Below are positions 23,530 through 34,922 of a stretch of DNA of 64,000 nt, one piece after another. A program made the translations under genes and the position numbers. Position 1 is the stretch's first letter. Each line of letters begins with the position of its first letter. This DNA is from Carex sylvatica (taxonomy: Eukaryota > Streptophyta > Magnoliopsida > Poales > Cyperaceae): positions 248,001 to 312,000 of the forward strand of contig CAXKVR010000233.1 in assembly GCA_964058845.1 (NCBI GenBank), given 5' to 3'. Under the pieces are notes generated by a model. The model ran no database searches, was not told where the DNA came from, and saw only the letters and a list, made by a program, of their open reading frames with translations.

Positions 23530-24844
23530 ATGGAGGACGTGTAGAACTCTCTGCACGCCAACTGCTTGATAATTCAAGTCTCAGGCTATATGGTGGTGCA
23601 GCATTTGAGCGAGTCTTGCATGAGCTTCGATGCGCCACATACTCTATTGAATGTCCTTCAGTGTCCAGAGAGAAGGTATGTGCTCTATCAGGAACATTTG
23701 ATGATTTCTTATTTAACACAGTGAAAAAATTGTGTCATATTGTTACAATCTTGTATCCTTCAAGTATGTTGTATTATGCATGCCCCAACAAACCAAGAGA
23801 ATTAGACACTATATCCTGGCAAAACAAAAGGATACTTTCTGTCCCTGTCTCATTCCCTCATTTTCTGCAATGGATTCTTATACCAAACCTGTTTCACTAT
23901 TTGAATCTCCTCAAAATGGCAAACTAAAGCAAGAAGTTTTACTTATAAAGAATAACAGAGGGCAAGGTGGTATTTGTCATGCACAGAAGGGCATGTGTAT
24001 ATTGCTCCATGTTACAGGGTTGAGCTGTATCTCATTGTTTTGCCTAGTCACAATAAATCAACTTTCCATAATAGAACTTATTGGAACATAGCTACATCCA
24101 TTTACATAATATTTTGTGGTTTTAGGTGGCAAATATACTTCTGGCTCATGCTGAAAGGGAAGGGAATGGAGTTGTGATGGAAGCTGCAGCTGAGATTGCA
24201 TGTGCATGGTTGGCGCCACTTCTTGACACTTCACGTGACCGTCTTGCTTTTGTTTTGCAAAGCTTATTCGACCTTGCAATGGAGCGTAGCCGCACTTATG
24301 AGACTCAGTGTAAGTATTGATCCCTTGATGTTACGTGTTTTTTGTACGTCACTTGTATAATAACAAATCAGGTTTATTTATCTTCAATATTATGGCTTGA
24401 ACTAGATGTTGAGTCCTAATTTGAGACCATGGCGGGAATAAACATCATCAGCCCAGATGATTTAGTAAACTGTAAAAGTAAAAAATAAAAAATAAAAGAA
24501 AGAATAATCAAGCTAGTAGCCTTGGATGGATCGGGCAAGATGGTTGTATTGGTACACCAACAATAGTTATAATTCTGGAACGGTGTTTATTACTTTCTTT
24601 AGTGCCCTTTTTAACACATCTCATGTTCACTTAATATGCGCTTCCTCATATTGTCAGATCAACAGAACACAGAAGACATGGAGTGATATGTACGTTTTCT
24701 GGCTGCCTTACGGTGTACATATAGTAATTTCATAAGAAACCTATCAAAGGAGTGCAAACAACTGGTACGGCACCACCTTGACTCAGTCACAAGCCCCTAC
24801 TCCCATATTTGCTACGAGCCTGAATCAAACCCAATCCACCAGAA
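23530..24844 (+). pseudogene. ARC5: Dynamin-like ARC5/DRP5B gene fragment, three exons
   Basis: Three consecutive exons of a plant ARC5 (DRP5B)-type dynamin, the GTPase that constricts plastids from the cytosolic side. Exons: about 23530-23675 (HGGRVELSARQLLDNSS, YGGAAFERVLHELRCATYS), 24126-24309 (VANILLAHAEREGNG, WLAPLLDTSRDRLAF) and 24658-24844 (NFIRNLSKECKQLVRHHLD, SVTSPYSHICYE). Donor and acceptor sites (AAG|GTATGT, TTTTAG|GTG, CAGT|GTAAGT, GTCAG|AT) keep phase across all three. The third exon has an in-frame TGA in MEDxYV context where the family has DGYVGF. The GTPase domain is absent. It is a captured fragment from the stalk/C-terminal half. Family identification is from memory of ARC5 proteins. 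Confidence 0.78.
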
Positions 24845-25964
24845 GTAAGATTTCGGGTTTTATTGGATCCGGGTCGAAGATAGGACCTTTTCAAATAATG
24901 AGGTATACATTTCAGGTTTTGGTAAGCTCTTTACAAATGAGGATATTGGCATGTTGTTTATTTATTTATTGTTTTTATCAAAATAAAACTATGCAACAGT
25001 TGAATGAAGTAGAGAAACTAGGGGTAATGGTGTCAAATCATTGTCTCGTATGTTGACATTCTCTATCATATGTTAAATCATGTCAAATCATGTCTCATTG
25101 TTTTTATTTGCCATGTTTACAGGTTTTATCCGTCATGTTTACAATATTCATGCATCAGGTTTTATCTATCACGCTTATAAAATATTGATCATGTCGGAAG
25201 GCCTAAAGTGCATTGTTACAACATAGGCATGACTGGAGTTAATTGATGAAGCAATTGAAGAAGAAGATGAGTCTTGTATTTCACTTAACTGTGAAGCATA
25301 GCACAGATACCTCACCTACTGAGTGGAGAAGGCTAGTTTTGTAATTTTTCATTGTTTGTATGTACAAAGGATTGCAGTACTGAACACCTCATGGTTGAAT
25401 ACTATACTGAATTTGTTTGATTTTCATTAATAGATAAGTCTGTAAATGTATTACTGCAAAAACAACTCTACAAGTAGATACAAATTAACATTGCAATGTT
25501 AACCACTTCGGATCTCGCATTCTATCAAGGTTTGCCATTGCTGATTTTAAATTTTCTTATCAGCTGCTAGTAAATTCCCTAGCATATTTCCCTAGAAAAG
25601 GTCAATGATGTTAAAAGGATGGGACTGAGACTTAAAGGCATCTCACACTCTGTACCAGTCTTTGGTTTTTATAGAATTTATGCATTAGTTTTGTAGAATT
25701 CATGCATTATGGGAACCATTGGATTTTGTAAAATCAATAGGGCAAGAGCAAAAGTATACGGTGTTTTCGGATTGCCGGTTGTTAGTGGAAGCAATGCTAA
25801 ATGATAAGTAGTGTTATGTTAGACTTTTTTATGTTTGTTTTGATTTGTAATTAATAAATGTTATGTTTGGTGGAAAATATGTATATTTTTTATTTGCAAT
25901 TCATTTTGTTAATGTTGTTATGAGGTTAGTTGTTATGTTTATAGTATATAGAGTATCACATTAT
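24845..25964. other. Unassigned intergenic
   Basis: No further dynamin exon, gene or repeat recognised. Confidence 0.5.
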
Positions 25965-26770
25965 AGAATTCAAAACAATTAGATGTAGTAAAGTAGTATT
26001 TGGATGCAAAATTTTTAAAAAAAATTAAAAATTAAAATTTGAAATCTTTTTACCGGTTTACAGTATTCAACGAAACTGTCTACAGAGTCATGTGATAAGG
26101 TTTACATTATTCAAAACAATTGAAAGTAGCAACTAGATGAAAATTTTAAAAAAAAAATTGAAACTTTTTTTTACAGTATTCAACGAAATTGTCTACAGAG
26201 TAATGTGATCAGATTTACAGAATTCAAAACAATTGAAAGTAGCATTTAGATGCAAATTTTAAAAATTAAAAATTGAAAAATAAAATAATTTTTTTGCAAA
26301 AAATTAAAATTTTAATTTTTTTTACAGGTTTACAGGATTCAACGAAACAATCTATAAAGTTATGTGATAAGGTTTACAAAATTCAAAAGAATTCAAACTC
26401 GTATCTTGGAGATTTGAAAAAAAAAAAATTTAAATTCCAATTTATTTTTACATATATCTGTTTACATAATTTTAAAATTTTAGAAAATAAAAGTTTGAAA
26501 TAAAATTAAAATTTGAAATTTGTTTACTGATTTACAGTATTCAACGAAATTGTCTACAGAGTTATGTGATTAGGTTTACAAAATTCACAACAATTGAGAG
26601 TAGCATCTAGATGCAAATTGAAAAAAAAAATTTAAATAAAAGAAGATTTTAAAAAAATATTAAAATTTGAATTTGAATTTTTATCGTTTACGGGATTCAA
26701 TGAAATTATCTACAGAGTTATGTGATAAAGTTTATAGAATTTAAAATTATTGAAAGTACCATATAGAAGG
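25965..26770. repeat. Irregular tandem repeat, five units
   Basis: A block around CAACGAAA-TGTCTACAGAGT followed by ATGTGATAAGGTTTAC recurs at about 26069, 26178, 26330, 26535 and 26690. Spacing is about 109, 152, 205 and 155 bp. Units are separated by A-rich stretches of varying length, which account for the irregular period. Confidence 0.75.
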
Positions 26771-27577
26771 ATATTTGAAAAAAAAATTTGAAAAAAAAAT
26801 TTGAAAAAACAAAATTTGAGAAATTTTTTTTTTTTTTTTTTTACATATTTCTATTAACAGAATTTTAAAGTGATTCTGGTCAAAGGTCTAAAGTGGTTTC
26901 AGTCAAAGCAGTTCAAGTAGTTAAAGTGGGGATTAAAGTGTAACTTATTGAGAACCACACAAAAATGAGGTTTTTATGTGGACAAGATTCATTGAGTTGG
27001 TTTACAGAATTTAGTAATAACGTTTACTGACTTTAGTTTACATGATTTATAAAAATATCCGGAAATTTTTTTGGGAAAGGAGTTGGAGGACTATTACCTG
27101 CTTCCTATTAAATATTCAAGAAATTTAGCTTGTAAGTCTTCTGTTAGATGTTAAAAAAAAAAGAACAACAAAAAGATGCATATACTCACAAATACACATG
27201 TATGCAAACAATATTTCATAAGAGAACTTTATGGTAGAGATATGCCATTGGACGAGTACTAAACAATATTTCATAAGATATATATACAGGTACATTAGTA
27301 TTTTTTTTTTTTTTAAACGAATTACATTAGAACTTCTGGAATTTGGGTTTGCATGATCATGAATGTATTTGGGAAAACACTATAATTTCACATTACACTA
27401 TAACAGATTCAAATATCAACAACATTGTTTTCAGCTTCCAAATGGATCAAATAGAAAAGGAATGACATAACATGAACTACAATAATTCAAGGATGCAAAA
27501 TGAAGCAACTGAAAGAGAGTTAAACAAAAGAAAAAAAATCCACCTAAATAAAAAAGGGCACTAAAGCACTTCTATAA
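26771..27577. other. 3' flank of block II NLR
   Basis: No gene seen. 27190-27480 is homologous to 2585-2870 downstream of the block I NLR relic. Confidence 0.55.
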
Positions 27578-28079
27578 TCACCGCAAAGGCCGGAATAAGG
27601 GGCCCAATCTCTCTTTGACCTCCATATCATCCTCCCATTCAAGCGCATTCCACCATTCATTTGTACCATGAATCTCCATCAATTTTTTAGCCGATAACTC
27701 AAATTTCTTTAGCTTGGGGCAATCAATCACCTTGAGGCTTTCTAAAGAAGGAAAAGAGAGGTTTCTCGCATGGCTAAAGCTCTTAAGCTGCAGCAATCCA
27801 TCCAGTTCAAGCTTCTTCAAATTCGGAAATGCCTCGATAATGACCAGTGGCTCTTCACCTTCATTGTTTACATAAGTGATCAGATGTTCCAGTCCAGGAC
27901 AGTTCCTGATGTAAAGTGAACGAAGCAGTTGTAAGCAACCTCCCTTGTATACAATCTTTGCCTTCTGAAGCCTCTCGAGCATGATGCACTCCAAGTCGGG
28001 AAGAACTGACTGCTCCTCATCAAGAATTATGCTGTACCCACAAGGAATTATGTTACTCAACATATTGGGATCATTCTCC

Positions 28080-28480
28080 TGTTGGAAATTTCTGAAGGAT
28101 ACAACAATAGAGAGAACAAATTTGCTGCTGAAATTTAACTTCTATTGCTTCCTTAATTCGGATACAAAGTACATCTCAATTTATAGCTAAACATTAATCT
28201 AAATCTAGAACATCTAAATTTAGCACCCCACTACCTATCACAAAGCTGCCATAATTAGCGTAACACTAAACCCACTACATGACAAACTAAATATAGAAAC
28301 TACCCTTTCTAAACTACTCCCTGCACATGTCTAAAAACAGAGAACGTGCTGCCTAAATTTAACCACCAGTTTATAATTAACTCTTAACAAAAATAAACCT
28401 GCAACTAAACTGTAACTTCTAGAAACTGTATTTCTTATGCGCCTTGCTGACTTGGCTGCTGACTTGGATTACATTCAACA
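28080..28480 (-). repeat. 3' LTR of the copia element
   Basis: 401 bp, TGTTGGAAAT...ATTCAACA. Minus-strand TATA (GCTATAAATTGAG) at 28174-28187. Confidence 0.95.
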
Positions 28481-30438
28481 CTCCCCCTTAATCCAAAGTC
28501 ATCTACGTCCATCATTCTTCGACACCAAACAAACTTCTCCCTTGCAAGAGCCTTGGTCATGATATATGCAACTTGTTCATTCTTGTTAACATACTCCAAT
28601 TCAATTTTCTTTTCCACAGACTTGCCTAGTGATATTGCCTTGGTAAATAAGCATGCGTTCTGCTCTTCAGAATTTTTCCGCTTGAGCTTCACTGTTCTTG
28701 CTGCGATCAATTCTTCTTGCTTTGCTTGATGCCATTCTTCATTTTCTGCTGATTCTTCATTGGTTGCTTCGTCTACAACAAATAATACTTGTGTTGTTTC
28801 GTACAATTCCTCCACAGATTTCATCTTTCTTACAGGTGTTTCTGGAACAATGTGACGCCTGCTGTACACTCTTACTGTTGGTGTATTTGGGTCAGGGTTT
28901 CGGCTTCTGTCAGGACTGTCTGGAGATAAATCAGCATCAGAACTGCTGCTGTTCAGATCTGAAAGTGAGTTGCTTGGCTGTTGAAATATTTCATCTTCCA
29001 CATCATCTAAATTTGCAAATTCAACAATCTCCACTCCTTGCTTTTCTTCATTCCATTTCCAATTTGAATTTTCTTCAAACATTACATTTCTGCTCACCAT
29101 GACTTTACCACTTTTTGGACTATATAGCCGATACCCTTTTGATTGTGTACAATACCCGATGAAAATACATTTTTCAGATTTTTCATCAAGTTTGGTCCTC
29201 TTTTGTGGATTGACAAATGCAGAGGCTATACATCCAAATATTCTTAGATGACTTACCCCTGGTTTCCTTTCAAACCATGCCTCAAATGGAGTTTTATTCC
29301 ATACAGATTTTGTTGGTGAAATATTCAACACATACACCGCAGTTGCAATTACCTCAGCCCAGAATTTGTTTGGTAGGTTCTTGCATTTGAGCATGCTTCT
29401 ACCCATCTCAACAGCTGTTCTATTTTTTCTCTCTGCCACCCCATTTTGCTCAGGTGTATGGGGTGTGGTTAACTCACGGTGTATCCCTTCGTTTTCACAG
29501 AAATTTATAAATTCTTTTGAGAGAAACTCACCTCCTCGATCCGTTCTTAACGCCTTCAACTTCTTTTCAGATTGCTTCTCTACAAAAGCTTTAAACACCT
29601 TGAAACTTCTGAACGCCTCTCCTTTGCTTTCTAGGAAATACACCCAACTCATCCTACTATAATCATCTGTGAAAAGAAGGAAATATTTGCTGCCTCCAAG
29701 AGATTCAGTTTGCATTGGACCACACAAATCCGCATGAACTAATTCAAGTACTTGTGTTGCTCTCTTGGCTTGGCCTTTTGGAAATGGAAACTTGGCTTGT
29801 TTACCGAATATACACCCTTCACAAACACCTATTTGGTTGATTTCGGGTAGGCCATAAACCATTTGTTTTTGGTTCAACAATTTCAGACCATTGATATTCA
29901 AATGACCATATCTAAGATGCCATAACTCGGATTGGTTCAAATCTTTTGCAACCATTGCTCGTTCCTTTACATTTGACACCTCCAAAGGAAACAATTTATT
30001 GGTTTCCATGTTCACCTCTACCAATACCTGGTTTTCAGATTTTATTACACAAGTTTTTCCTTCAAACACAATTGAATAACCACAATCCATCAACTGCCCG
30101 ACACTTAGCAGATTTTGAGTCAAATCTGGAATGTAATAAACATTATGCAAGAATTTCATACCATTTTCTTTGGTGTGCACTGCAATTATGCCCTTGCCTT
30201 CTACATGAATCTGCTTGTCATCGCCAAGTTTAACCTTCAACTTGAATGTTTCATCCAAATCTTCAAACAACTGCTTGAATTCGGACATGTGATTTGAACA
30301 CCCGCTATCGAGAAACCAGATGCTACTTGCTTCGACTTTGTCAACCTTGCTGCTGGCCATGAAAAGAGTTGGTTGCTCATCCTCCTCTTCGGTATAATTA
30401 GGTTGACTCTCCTCCCTTTGCTTCTTGTAGCACTCGGA
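28435..30438 (-). CDS. Copia pol: protease-integrase with RT deleted
   Basis: In frame with gag. Protease IWFLDSGCSNHM (about 30315), pre-integrase HHCC (WHLRYGHLN, CEGCIFGKQ), integrase core with D,D,E in place (FTDDYSRMSW, RTDRGGEFL, NGVAERKNRT). After the linker the frame enters the first residues of RVT_2 (EEWHQAKQEELIAA) and then jumps to the tail that normally follows RNase H (KKIELEYVNKNEQVAYIMTK ending in the RMMDVDDFGLRG region). About 400 residues are missing. The last codons overlap the 3' LTR. Integration functions look intact, reverse transcription functions are gone. Confidence 0.93.
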   Translation of the reverse strand, partial: SECYKKQREESQPNYTEEEDEQPTLFMASSKVDKVEASSIWFLDSGCSNHMSEFKQLFEDLDETFKLKVKLGDDKQIHVEGKGIIAVHTKENGMKFLHNVYYIPDLTQNLLSVGQLMDCGYSIVFEGKTCVIKSENQVLVEVNMETNKLFPLEVSNVKERAMVAKDLNQSELWHLRYGHLNINGLKLLNQKQMVYGLPEINQIGVCEGCIFGKQAKFPFPKGQAKRATQVLELVHADLCGPMQTESLGGSKYFLLFTDDYSRMSWVYFLESKGEAFRSFKVFKAFVEKQSEKKLKALRTDRGGEFLSKEFINFCENEGIHRELTTPHTPEQNGVAERKNRTAVEMGRSMLKCKNLPNKFWAEVIATAVYVLNISPTKSVWNKTPFEAWFERKPGVSHLRIFGCIASAFVNPQKRTKLDEKSEKCIFIGYCTQSKGYRLYSPKSGKVMVSRNVMFEENSNWKWNEEKQGVEIVEFANLDDVEDEIFQQPSNSLSDLNSSSSDADLSPDSPDRSRNPDPNTPTVRVYSRRHIVPETPVRKMKSVEELYETTQVLFVVDEATNEESAENEEWHQAKQEELIAARTVKLKRKNSEEQNACLFTKAISLGKSVEKKIELEYVNKNEQVAYIMTKALAREKFVWCRRMMDVDDFGLRGSVECNPSQQPSQQGA
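28481..28491 (-). promoter_or_regulatory. Polypurine tract
   Basis: Minus-strand TTAAGGGGGAG immediately inside the 3' LTR, the usual plus-strand priming site. Confidence 0.85.
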
Positions 30439-30690
30439 TTAATAGTGCCCAAACTTGTTGCAATAATAGCATTGAACGTCCCTCTTGGAATCGTCGTATG
30501 AATTTGATTGATTGCTTCTACCTCGGCCTCTACCTCCTCTACTGGAATCAGCCCGTCCTCTGCTGGGATTGTAGCTGCCTCTGCTCGAATTATTTCTTCC
30601 TCTACCTCTGCCTCTTGATGACTCCCCCTTCATGTAAAATGCCTTGTCATCGCCTTTATCTTCGGCCTTTGACATCCTTGATTCATGAGT
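30439..30690 (-). CDS. Copia gag C-terminal part with zinc knuckle
   Basis: RG/SR-rich basic segment (SSRGRGRGRNNSSRG) and zinc knuckle CYYCNKFGHY. The knuckle is interrupted before its last Cys by TAA at 30439-30441 (then SEC). The frame is the same as gag and pol. Confidence 0.88.
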   Translation of the reverse strand, partial: THESRMSKAEDKGDDKAFYMKGESSRGRGRGRNNSSRGSYNPSRGRADSSRGGRGRGRSNQSNSYDDSKRDVQCYYCNKFGHY

Positions 30691-31251
30691 CTACAGTGAC
30701 CCCATGAGTTCATCAAAGGTGTAGGTTGCTAGATCTTTGGACTCTTCAATTGCTGCAACTACATGATCAAACTTGGGTGCTAGGCTTCTTAACACTTTCG
30801 CCACCACCGTCTTCTCTTCCATGGTGTCTCCAAATGCTCTGATTTGGTTGACAACTCCTTGTACTCTTGACAGAAAAAACTGCACCGAATCTTCTTTGTT
30901 CATCTGCAATGTTTCAAAATCTCTGCGTAGACCTTGAAGCTTAATTGCCATAACTCGAGAACTTCCTTGAAATGCTGTTTTCAAGGTTGTCCATGCCTCC
31001 TTTGCGTTGGTGGCTGCTGCGATTTTTGTGAACACCGTGTCAACAACGGCTTGTTGAATGAAGAACAGCGCCTTCGCATCTCGCTTCGCTGTTTCTGCTG
31101 GTGTGGGATCTATGCCCGGTGCTCCCGTCTCCACCAATTCCCATAGACCTTGCGACTTGAGCAAAGTTCGTATCTTGATGCTCCAAAACTCGTAGTTGTC
31201 TCCCTTGAACAACGGAATTGACGGATTCGAAACGCTCATGTTTTCTGCCAT
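30691..31251 (-). CDS. Copia gag (capsid, UBN2-type)
   Basis: 186 aa starting MAENMSVSNPSIPLFKGDNY, with the typical copia capsid start (F.G.NYEFWSIKIRTLLKSQ) and a KEDSVQFFLSRVQ region. It ends at a TAG (30691-30693) where a Gln is likely in relatives, so gag and pol would be one polyprotein without this stop and the one at 30439. Confidence 0.9.
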   Translation of the reverse strand: MAENMSVSNPSIPLFKGDNYEFWSIKIRTLLKSQGLWELVETGAPGIDPTPAETAKRDAKALFFIQQAVVDTVFTKIAAATNAKEAWTTLKTAFQGSSRVMAIKLQGLRRDFETLQMNKEDSVQFFLSRVQGVVNQIRAFGDTMEEKTVVAKVLRSLAPKFDHVVAAIEESKDLATYTFDELMGSL

Positions 31252-31282
31252 GGTCAGATCTGCCCTGATCTCTAAACCTTAG

Positions 31283-31294
31283 GCTCTGATACCA
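31283..31294 (-). promoter_or_regulatory. Primer binding site (initiator tRNA-Met type)
   Basis: Minus-strand TGGTATCAGAGC three bases inside the 5' LTR. Confidence 0.9.
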
Positions 31295-31297
31295 ATT

Positions 31298-31698
31298 TGT
31301 TGGAAATTTCTGAAGGATACAACAATAGAGAGAACAAATTTGCTGCTGAAATTTAACTTCTATTGCTTCCTTAATTCGGATACAAAGTACATCTCAATTT
31401 ATAGCTAAACATTAATCTAAATCTAGAACATCTAAATTTAGCACCCCACTACCTATCACAAAGCTGCCATAATTAGCGTAACACTAAACCCACTACATGA
31501 CAAACTAAATATAGAAACTACCCTTTCTAAACTACTCCCTGCACATGTCTAAAAACAGAGAACGTGCTGCCTAAATTTAACCACCAGTTTATAATTAACT
31601 CTTAACAAAAATAAACCTGCAACTAAACTGTAACTTCTAGAAACTGTATTTCTTATGCGCCTTGCTGACTTGGCTGCTGACTTGGATTACATTCAACA
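31298..31698 (-). repeat. 5' LTR of the copia element
   Basis: Same 401 bp as the 3' LTR. It contains the minus-strand TATA at about 31392-31405, so element transcription runs in the same direction as the host NLR gene. Confidence 0.95.
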
Positions 31699-33487
31699 TC
31701 TCCTGCCGGACATCAGGTCCATTAATTACCACCTCCTCTAGATCAACACAAGTCAATAGGCGAACGGTCTCCAATTTAGTCATGTTTTTCCATAGGTCAC
31801 TGGATGGAATCTCGAGAGTCTTCAAACCAGCTGCAGTTTTGATTACAAGATGACATGTGGACCCTGCAAGACGAGGTGATTGAGCTAGCCTTTGCAAAGC
31901 GGCAAGAGTTTCGATTGTGGGATCAAAAGTTTTGAGCTTCCGCAAGCTCTCCAGCTCCTCAAATTCTACCCCACTTCCACTGGTGCCAACTTTCCAGTCA
32001 CTGTAACTTAGTTCCATGGAAAGAACCTGAAGCAATGTCAGACGGGACAACACTCCTTTTGGGATTGTTTGTAGTGACATTTTAGAGAGAAGCATGAATC
32101 TGAGATTGACCAATTCTCCAAGCTCACTTGGTAAGACTGTAATGTTGGTCTTGCCTATATCGAAGTATTGAAGTTGACCTAATGCACTTAACCCTGATGG
32201 GAGCTCACTAATGGATGTATGTGAAAGGTCCAGCACACGCAGAGTTGGCATGTACTGGAAAAATCCTTCACATATCTTCATCAGTGCAGGGTTTCTCTGG
32301 AGCAGAAGAGTATTGAGGGTTGGACATTTGGGCTGCTCATACAGCTCAAGAATGTTATTATTCATGAAAGAAATCCACTCGGCCTCACTCCATTTTTCAA
32401 CCCCCAAGGCTTCCTTCAGGCCAATACCTGCACGTACCAGAACTTTTGTCTCCTTCTTGCCATTATCAGATGCAACCCACAAAACCATAGCACGGACCAT
32501 GGGATGCATCTTGATTTTCTCCTCTTCTTCACTTTCTAACAATGAAGCCATCCTAAGAGCATTAAAGAGATCATGTCCCTTGTTAATCTCAGTGTCCTCA
32601 TCAATAACATCATCAATGAAACCCTCGCCAACAAAATAATCAATGAAGTAGTTCTCAGAAAGTGGATAATTTTCTGGGTACAAGGAGCAATACAATAGGT
32701 ACAATCTCAAATTATCATTAGGAAGGTTGTCATAGCTGTGCTTGAGGGTCGTAAGCAATTCATTCTCCATTCCAAGAAGATCCCATGGTGCAATATTCAA
32801 CGCCGTGACGGCCTGCTTCCAATCTTTGGTTGTGGGCTGGCTTGCCATTGCCCTCCCTACTTCGATAAGTGCAAGAGGGAGGCCCCCGCACTTCATCGCT
32901 ACGGTCAGTGCCAGATGATGCATCTCTCGGTTGGAATGTGCTAGCACATCCCCAACCTTCTTCTGAAACAACTCCCATGCATGTTCCCAAGGCAAACAAT
33001 GAAACTTTATCTTTTGCCTCACATCCATTTGATCACACACTTTTTCAATTCGTGTGGATAGGAAAATTTTGCTCTTTGATTGCTGCTTTGGCACTGGGAT
33101 GCCGATGTCCTCCAATTCGAATCGCTCCCAAAGGTCGTCCAATATTATCACAAAGTTTATCTTCCCGAGCACGTTATACAAAGCCACTGCACGCTCTTTG
33201 AAATCATCTTTATTGCCCCACGATATGCCTAGCCGCTCGCCAATGATCGTTTGGATCTCCTTGACATCATAATTACGAGTGACCTCGATATAGATAGCCA
33301 CGCTGATTCCTTTTGCTCCCACTAAATACTCATTATTAAACTTCTTCAGCAGGGCAGTCTTGCCAACACCGCCCATGCCGAAGATACCAATGATGCCCTT
33401 GTCATTATCATCTAGGTATGCCTTGAGCTCCTCTAGTTTTGGGCCCATTCCGACGACAGGTACTGTCGGAAGCACTTCAAAGCTAAC

Positions 33488-34922
33488 CTATTTCCAAGGA
33501 ACAAAAGATGACTAAAAATTAGTGGTAGCTAAACAGAAATTGAAAATGTGTATTAGTGATTGCAATTTTAGCTTTAGTTATCGGATAATTATGGTGTGAA
33601 TTATCTTCACCTGGCTACATCTACTAAATTTCTTTGATTATCAGATAATTATGGTGTGAGATTATCCTTACCTGGCTACATCTACTAAATTTCCTTTATT
33701 ATCAGATAATTATGTTGTGTGATTAAACTCATGGATATCTGAAAATCGATTTCGGAATCGGTCACTTAATCGTGGAGTCGGAATCAGATGAATAGGCTAG
33801 AATCGGCCGAATTGTATCGGAAACTCGGATTTTTTTTTATGACAAATGCTTGTTTTCTACTAAATGAAATAGGAAAACATTGGTAAAAAAAATAATTTGC
33901 AAAAAAATTATGATAGACAAAAAATTACACTCAAATAAACCACTAATATAATATAATACAAGCATTACAACCAAAACACACTTTTTACTGCCAAATTCTT
34001 TGCCGAGCTGACTAGATTATCTCATCATCTTATTTACTAAAATTATTCTTCAATTTTTTTCAATTTACAATTTTAACAGTTTAAATATTAATAATATTCA
34101 TAATAATTAAATTTTGATGGACAACAATTACATTTGTAATGTAATTACTTAAAATATAAAATTAATGTAAGTTCAAAATAAAATAGACTTTATCATAAAA
34201 TAATAAAACAGCTTGAATAATATTCACAAAAGAAAAATAAGATGTTTAATTTTTACTTTTATATTTTCATAACAATGAAAAATTGTAGCATAGTACACAG
34301 TCTTATTATTTACTTTAATTTGTCAAACAAAAAAAATATAAACAAACCACTGCTAATTAATATATATGCATCTCCTTCCCTTTAGTGAAATGAAAAAAAA
34401 ATTTAAGTAAAACAAATAGTCAATCAACCACACTTTTGACTTTAAACAGCCAAAACATGAAGAGAATATTTTATTGGATCCAAATACAAAATGGTCAACG
34501 TTTATACTAAAAAGTTATACATCAAATCTAGTCACAGAAATAATTAAAGATTCTTTCTCCTAACAGGGACTTGGGCCATTTTCAGTTTTTTCGAGCGCCA
34601 TTATTGTTTTTCAAACGATGCAAAATTGAACTTCAAATCTCAAATCAATAACAATGATTTTCTTTCTCTCAACCTCAGAGTAGTCTATAGCCTCACAGAT
34701 CTGGAAAAAAAAGAGAGCGAAATAAGCAGAATTGGCCACATAAATACCGGTCGTCAGCCAAGTCAACTCGGACTCGGCCAATTTTCCAAGCCATAATTAT
34801 AAGTTGTATTCATTGACAATTTCGACAAACTGGTCTGATATTTAAATAACACATCCACCTATATAGGATCCTTAAAAAAGATCAATCTATTTACTGATTT
34901 AAGAAAGTGATTCACAAATTAC
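33488..34922 (-). other. Intron 2 of block II NLR
   Basis: 1435-bp intron (GTAATT...AAATAG), AT-rich. No element ends recognised inside. A direct repeat around ATTATGGTGTGA...CTGGCTACATCTACTAAATT occurs near 33585 and 33645. Confidence 0.75.

Larger units (their letters stand above)
20424..24844. repeat. Composite segment A (LRR scrap + 2.5 kb + ARC5 exons)
   Basis: 20711-23210 is almost identical to 60721-63213 (segment C), and 20424-21560 is close to 54314-55510 (segment B). The segment joins an NLR LRR scrap, a long non-coding part also related to 38000-39300, a MITE, and three exons of a dynamin-like gene. Confidence 0.88.
28080..31698 (-). mobile_element. Ty1/copia element, 3619 bp, RT/RNase H deleted
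   Basis: Complete insertion with two 401-bp LTRs that I read as identical, TG...CA ends, a tRNA-Met-type primer site, a polypurine tract, and 5-bp target duplication TCTCC (28075-28079 and 31699-31703). It carries gag, protease and integrase but lacks the reverse transcriptase and most of RNase H, about 1.2-1.5 kb short of a full element. Identical LTRs imply a very recent insertion, so enzymes were probably supplied by an intact relative. Confidence 0.95.

Noticed and set aside
28698..30297. Plus-strand reading frames opposite copia pol
   Set aside because: Shadows of the polyprotein; Leu/Phe-rich as expected from antisense of a charged protein.
32211..33272. Plus-strand reading frames opposite the NB-ARC and LRR region
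   Set aside because: Shadows of the NLR coding frame.
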